Source: Noviherbaspirillum_A sp963522035
GTDB taxonomy: Bacteria > Pseudomonadota > Gammaproteobacteria > Burkholderiales > Burkholderiaceae_D
Length of the DNA: 8,891 bases
Direction: 5' to 3'
Assembly (NCBI GenBank): GCA_963522035.1
Contig: CAUQYP010000191.1
Span: 1 to 8,891, forward strand
Shown: in pieces, positions 6,818 to 8,891 of the stretch
How the letters are laid out: each line of letters begins with the position of its first letter
Position numbering within the stretch: the first letter of the stretch is position 1
Translations under genes and position numbers: made by a program
The notes under the pieces: model-generated
Database searches by the model: none
Told to the model about the DNA's origin: nothing
The model's input: the letters and a program-made list of their open reading frames with translations, nothing else

Positions 6818-8317
6818 TCAGGATGCGGATGGCAAGCGCGGCAATGGCGCCTGGCCAGACAATTTGTTTTCAATTGCGCGCTCGCTGAGACGAAAGATGC
6901 TGACCGACTGCGCCAGGCCGCCGGCCTGCCGCTGCAATGTGTCGGCGGTGGACGCCGCCTCGTCCACGAGCAGGGCATTCTGACGGGTCACCTGGTCGAT
7001 CTGCCCGACCGCGTCATTGACCCTTTCAATGCCGGACCGCTGCTCCCGGATCGCCGTCATGGTGTTTTCCATGATGGCGCTTACGCCATGCACGCGCTCG
7101 ACGATTTCCGCCATGGTGACGCCGGCTTCCTGCACCAGCGCGCTGCCGTCCTGCACCTTGTCGATGGAGTCGGCAATCAGCGAGCGTATCTCCCTGGCTG
7201 CGGCGGAAGAGCGCTGTGCCAGGCTGCGTACTTCACTGGCGACGACCGCAAAGCCGCGGCCCTGCTCACCGGCCCGCGCCGCTTCCACCGACGCATTCAA
7301 GGCCAGGATATTCGTCTGGAATGCAATGCCATCGATGGTGCCGATGATGTCGCCGATTCGTCCTGCGGATTCACGGATGCGTTCCATCGTCTGGTTGACC
7401 CGGACGATGACTTCGCCACCCTGGCGGGCGACATCGGACGCTGACGCGGCGATGCGGCCGGCTTCATTGGCGTCGTCCGCATTCTGCCGCACGGTGGTGG
7501 TGAGCTGCTCCAGGAAGGCTGCGGTTTCCTGCAGCGATGCAGTTTGCCGCTCCGTGCGCGCTGCCAGTTCACGGTTGCCGCAGGCGATGTTCCCCGATGC
7601 CTCCGTGACGACGTTCGTTCCCGAACGGACTTCGCCGATGATGTTCAACAGGTTGCCGTTCATCCGTCCCAATGCACGCAGCAGCTGTCCGACTTCGTCC
7701 TGGGCCCGGCTGTCGATATGGCCGGTCAGGTCGCCGGCCGCGACCGTTTCCGCCAGCGCGACTGCCTTTGCCAGCGGCACCGTGATGGAGCGGGTAATCA
7801 GCACCCCGACGATTGCCGCCACAAGCAGCGCCAGGCCGCCGGCGCCCCACATGAGCAGCGTAGCCTGCCTGAACTTGCCCTGTGCAGCGTCGCTGGCATG
7901 GTCGACATCGGCTTGCACCATGGTCAGCAAGCGGTCCATGTCGGCGACGATCTGGTTGCGCAGCGGCCGGCATTCATCGGCGATGAAGGCAGCCAGCGGG
8001 CCGGTCGTGGCATGGCCGCTGAGCACACGGACGCGGTCCAGTTCGGCAGCCATTTTCAGCAGGCCGGCGCTGACCTTGTCGAACTCCGGCACGCCGGCAA
8101 AGGCCGGGCGCATCTTTTCAAGCTGGGCCAGGTAAGTGCGCCGGTCGAGATCCATCTTGCCAAGCTCCTGCGCGGCTTTTTCATGATTGCCGATGGCCAG
8201 GACATTGCGTGCCGCCAGCCCGGTCTGCGCCAGGGCCTCGCGCGCAGCGTAAAGCGGTTCAAGCTTTTCGGTGCGCATGCGGTTTTGATACGCGACTGCA
8301 TCGGCGATGTCGCCCAT
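6818..8317 (-). CDS. Methyl-accepting chemotaxis protein, N-terminally cut by an in-frame stop
   Basis: The open part encodes 499 residues from ATG 8317. Residues about 1-150 are a helical periplasmic sensor resembling the four-helix-bundle ligand domain. About 154-176 is a transmembrane helix (LLMWGAGGLALLVAAIVG), about 177-229 a HAMP domain, and about 230-475 the cytoplasmic coiled-coil signalling domain. The CheA/CheW-contacting tip is intact (IDGIAFQTNILALNASVEAA, then EQGRGFAVVASEVRSLAQRS, about 328-370). No C-terminal CheR-tethering pentapeptide is seen. It would signal to the flagellar CheA/CheW array. Read from ATG 8317 it lacks the first transmembrane helix, which is unworkable for this architecture. 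That helix is encoded just upstream in the same frame, behind an amber codon at 8389-8387. ATG 8317 has no Shine-Dalgarno sequence. The family call is firm; whether a functional receptor is made is doubtful. Confidence 0.9.
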   Translation of the reverse strand: MGDIADAVAYQNRMRTEKLEPLYAAREALAQTGLAARNVLAIGNHEKAAQELGKMDLDRRTYLAQLEKMRPAFAGVPEFDKVSAGLLKMAAELDRVRVLSGHATTGPLAAFIADECRPLRNQIVADMDRLLTMVQADVDHASDAAQGKFRQATLLMWGAGGLALLVAAIVGVLITRSITVPLAKAVALAETVAAGDLTGHIDSRAQDEVGQLLRALGRMNGNLLNIIGEVRSGTNVVTEASGNIACGNRELAARTERQTASLQETAAFLEQLTTTVRQNADDANEAGRIAASASDVARQGGEVIVRVNQTMERIRESAGRIGDIIGTIDGIAFQTNILALNASVEAARAGEQGRGFAVVASEVRSLAQRSSAAAREIRSLIADSIDKVQDGSALVQEAGVTMAEIVERVHGVSAIMENTMTAIREQRSGIERVNDAVGQIDQVTRQNALLVDEAASTADTLQRQAGGLAQSVSIFRLSERAIENKLSGQAPLPRLPSAS

Positions 8318-8419
8318 GCGAAGGAGCGCGAAGGCGAGGAGGCCGATGAGGCAGATGGCGAGGAGTCCGAACCCTGCGCCCAGGCGCTAACGAAGCGGAC
8401 TGTTGTTGATTATTTTCAT
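8318..8419 (-). pseudogene. Detached N-terminal remnant of the chemoreceptor (TM1) with amber codon
   Basis: Reading the minus strand in the receptor frame from ATG 8419 gives MKIINNSPLR, then TAG (8389-8387), then RLGAGFGLLAICLIGL and LAFALLR directly into the MGDIADAV of the open part. This is exactly the expected chemoreceptor start: a short cytoplasmic head, then a transmembrane helix at about codons 13-33. The intact gene would have 533 sense codons. The stop sits where relatives usually have a polar residue before RLG; CAG to TAG is one transition away. Upstream of ATG 8419 no purine-rich ribosome site is visible. This is either a single nonsense mutation or a sequencing error. Confidence 0.8.
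8387..8389 (-). other. In-frame TAG (amber) at codon 11 of the chemoreceptor
   Basis: The plus strand reads CTA at 8387-8389, which is TAG on the coding strand in phase with both ATG 8419 and ATG 8317 (102 bases apart, 34 codons). No other stop occurs between 8419 and the natural TGA at 6818-6820. Confidence 0.9.
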
Positions 8420-8634
8420 TGGTGAGGTCGCGTTGTGGGGATGTGTTTGCAGGGTAAGCGGATTGAGTGGGCAGAGAACGAATGGGCTGTCTGGCGGTGT
8501 CGCATGTTGTGCCAGGAGCGTGCTTTACATGGTTTTGGCTCAGTGGATAGAGAGGCTGCGTTCGCCACTGGCGAGGTTTGCGTGAACATTTACCATGGCT
8601 TCCATTTCTTTCACTTTTACGTATTTTACTGACT

Positions 8635-8660
8635 TTAAAGTTTCTGTAAAGAAATTTTGA
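8635..8660 (+). other. AU-rich 11-bp hairpin with GUAA tetraloop
   Basis: In the plus-strand RNA, 8635-8645 pairs with 8650-8660 as 11 consecutive pairs (two G-U) closed by GUAA, a GNRA-type loop. On the minus strand the two G-U pairs become A-C mismatches, so the structure favours plus-strand transcription. It lies directly before a run of five Gs. It could be a leader, small-RNA or processing element; no known family is recognised. Confidence 0.4.
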
Positions 8661-8681
8661 GGGGGTGGGAAACTGGGGGGG
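8661..8681 (+). other. G-run cluster, possible G-quadruplex
   Basis: Runs of five, three and seven Gs (8661-8665, 8667-8669, 8675-8681) are separated by 1 and 5 nt. The seven-G run can be split into two tracts, so the stretch fits the G3+N1-7 four-tract pattern. It is isolated in an AT-rich neighbourhood and immediately follows the 8635-8660 hairpin. Confidence 0.4.
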
Positions 8682-8779
8682 AAGATGCGACGCTTAATAG
8701 TGGGGCAATGGATGCGTAGGCCATCACTCTTCAATTTTCGGATAAAGATATTTGAGCTTTACCCGTGCATCAGCGGTAC

Positions 8780-8798
8780 GGAATCGCCCGTCGATTCC
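8780..8798. repeat. Perfect 7-bp inverted repeat
   Basis: GGAATCG (8780-8786) and CGATTCC (8792-8798) pair perfectly around a 5-nt loop. The element lies 26 bases before the hexameric tract, which suggests one composite intergenic element, perhaps a dispersed repeat. This window contains only one copy. Confidence 0.5.
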
Positions 8799-8824
8799 CG
8801 CTTGCCTTCGGTTGCGCGCTTCTG

Positions 8825-8866
8825 TTTTTCGCTTTCGCTTTTGCTTTTGACGCTGCCTTTGACGTG
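8825..8866. repeat. Degenerate hexameric tract (GCTTTT-like units)
   Basis: Seven consecutive 6-base units run TTTTTC, GCTTTC, GCTTTT, GCTTTT, GACGCT, GCCTTT, GACGTG. TTTGACG recurs at 8846 and 8858, exactly two units apart. Read on the minus strand it gives lysine/arginine/glutamine-rich nonsense. It appears to be a non-coding low-complexity repeat or part of a dispersed intergenic element, and it is followed by GGATCC and a terminal GACGCGTC palindrome (8884-8891). Confidence 0.5.
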
Positions 8867-8891
8867 GATCCCCGTTAGACGGCGACGCGTC

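Larger units (their letters stand above)
8420..8891. other. 472-bp stretch without a convincing gene
   Basis: Short open frames occur here on both strands, but none has a ribosome site, recognisable domain or plausible composition. The stretch should include the chemoreceptor promoter, yet I see no clear sigma-70 or sigma-28 (TAAA-N15-GCCGATAA) match on the minus strand. From about 8585 the composition turns AT-rich, then holds a hairpin, a G-run cluster, a second hairpin and a hexameric tract, listed separately. Confidence 0.6.

Noticed and set aside
7017..8135. 372-codon frame opposite the chemoreceptor
   Set aside because: It is Ser/Ala/Arg-rich antisense shadow sequence lying entirely within a clear receptor gene.
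7544..8425. 293-codon frame opposite the receptor's sensor half
   Set aside because: No recognisable domain, and composition typical of antisense to GC-rich code.
8536..8552. tRNA-like D-arm string GGCTCAGTGGATAGAG
   Set aside because: No acceptor stem, anticodon arm or GGTTCGANTC T-arm follows at tRNA spacing.
8724..8891. Minus-strand open frame entering from the right edge (Lys/Arg/Gln-rich)
   Set aside because: It is open for 56 codons but mostly translates the hexameric repeat, with no domain; probably chance.

Overview
The window looks like a chromosomal segment of a high-GC betaproteobacterium. The best guess is Burkholderiales, family Oxalobacteraceae (Massilia, Duganella or Janthinobacterium type). 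This rests on general style (very GC-rich codons, a large Ig-plus-barrel surface protein with a DUF11 partner, a soluble GAF/PAS histidine kinase, a chemoreceptor of the common betaproteobacterial signalling type). It is an inference, not a database match.

Layout. (1) Positions 1-3123, plus strand: the 3' part of a large exported surface protein with Ig-like/invasin-type domains followed by a long outer-membrane beta-barrel; its start lies before the window. (2) Positions 3120-5096, plus strand, overlapping the first gene by the four bases ATGA: a secreted 658-residue protein with a signal peptide, a TadG-like (DUF2134-like) body, an SdrD/CNA-B-like domain with a D-x-N-x-N...D..E motif, and one C-terminal DUF11 domain. 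The two probably form one translationally coupled surface or adhesion module. (3) Positions 5097-5209: a compact AT-rich regulatory gap with a weak terminator-like hairpin, a candidate sigma-70 promoter, an A9 tract in the promoter spacer and a TTCGTA-N8-TACGAA dyad over the predicted transcription start. (4) Positions 5210-6790, plus strand: a soluble GAF-PAS-HisKA-HATPase histidine kinase with no response regulator visible beside it. (5) Positions 6818-8317, minus strand, convergent with the kinase: the open part of a methyl-accepting chemotaxis protein. Reading back in the same frame gives an apparent true start at 8419 and a first transmembrane helix, but an in-frame amber TAG (complement of 8387-8389) cuts the gene at codon 11. 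It is therefore a very recent nonsense pseudogene, a readthrough gene, or a sequencing error. (6) Positions 8420-8891: no convincing gene, but several structured elements: an AU-rich hairpin with a GUAA loop, a G-run cluster, a 7-bp hairpin and a hexameric T-rich/GC tract running to the window edge.

The most noteworthy items are the single amber codon in an otherwise intact chemoreceptor, the unusual TadG-like/SdrD-B/DUF11 protein coupled to an outer-membrane barrel, and the unexplained structured non-coding region at the right end. No mobile element, tRNA, rRNA or CRISPR array was found.
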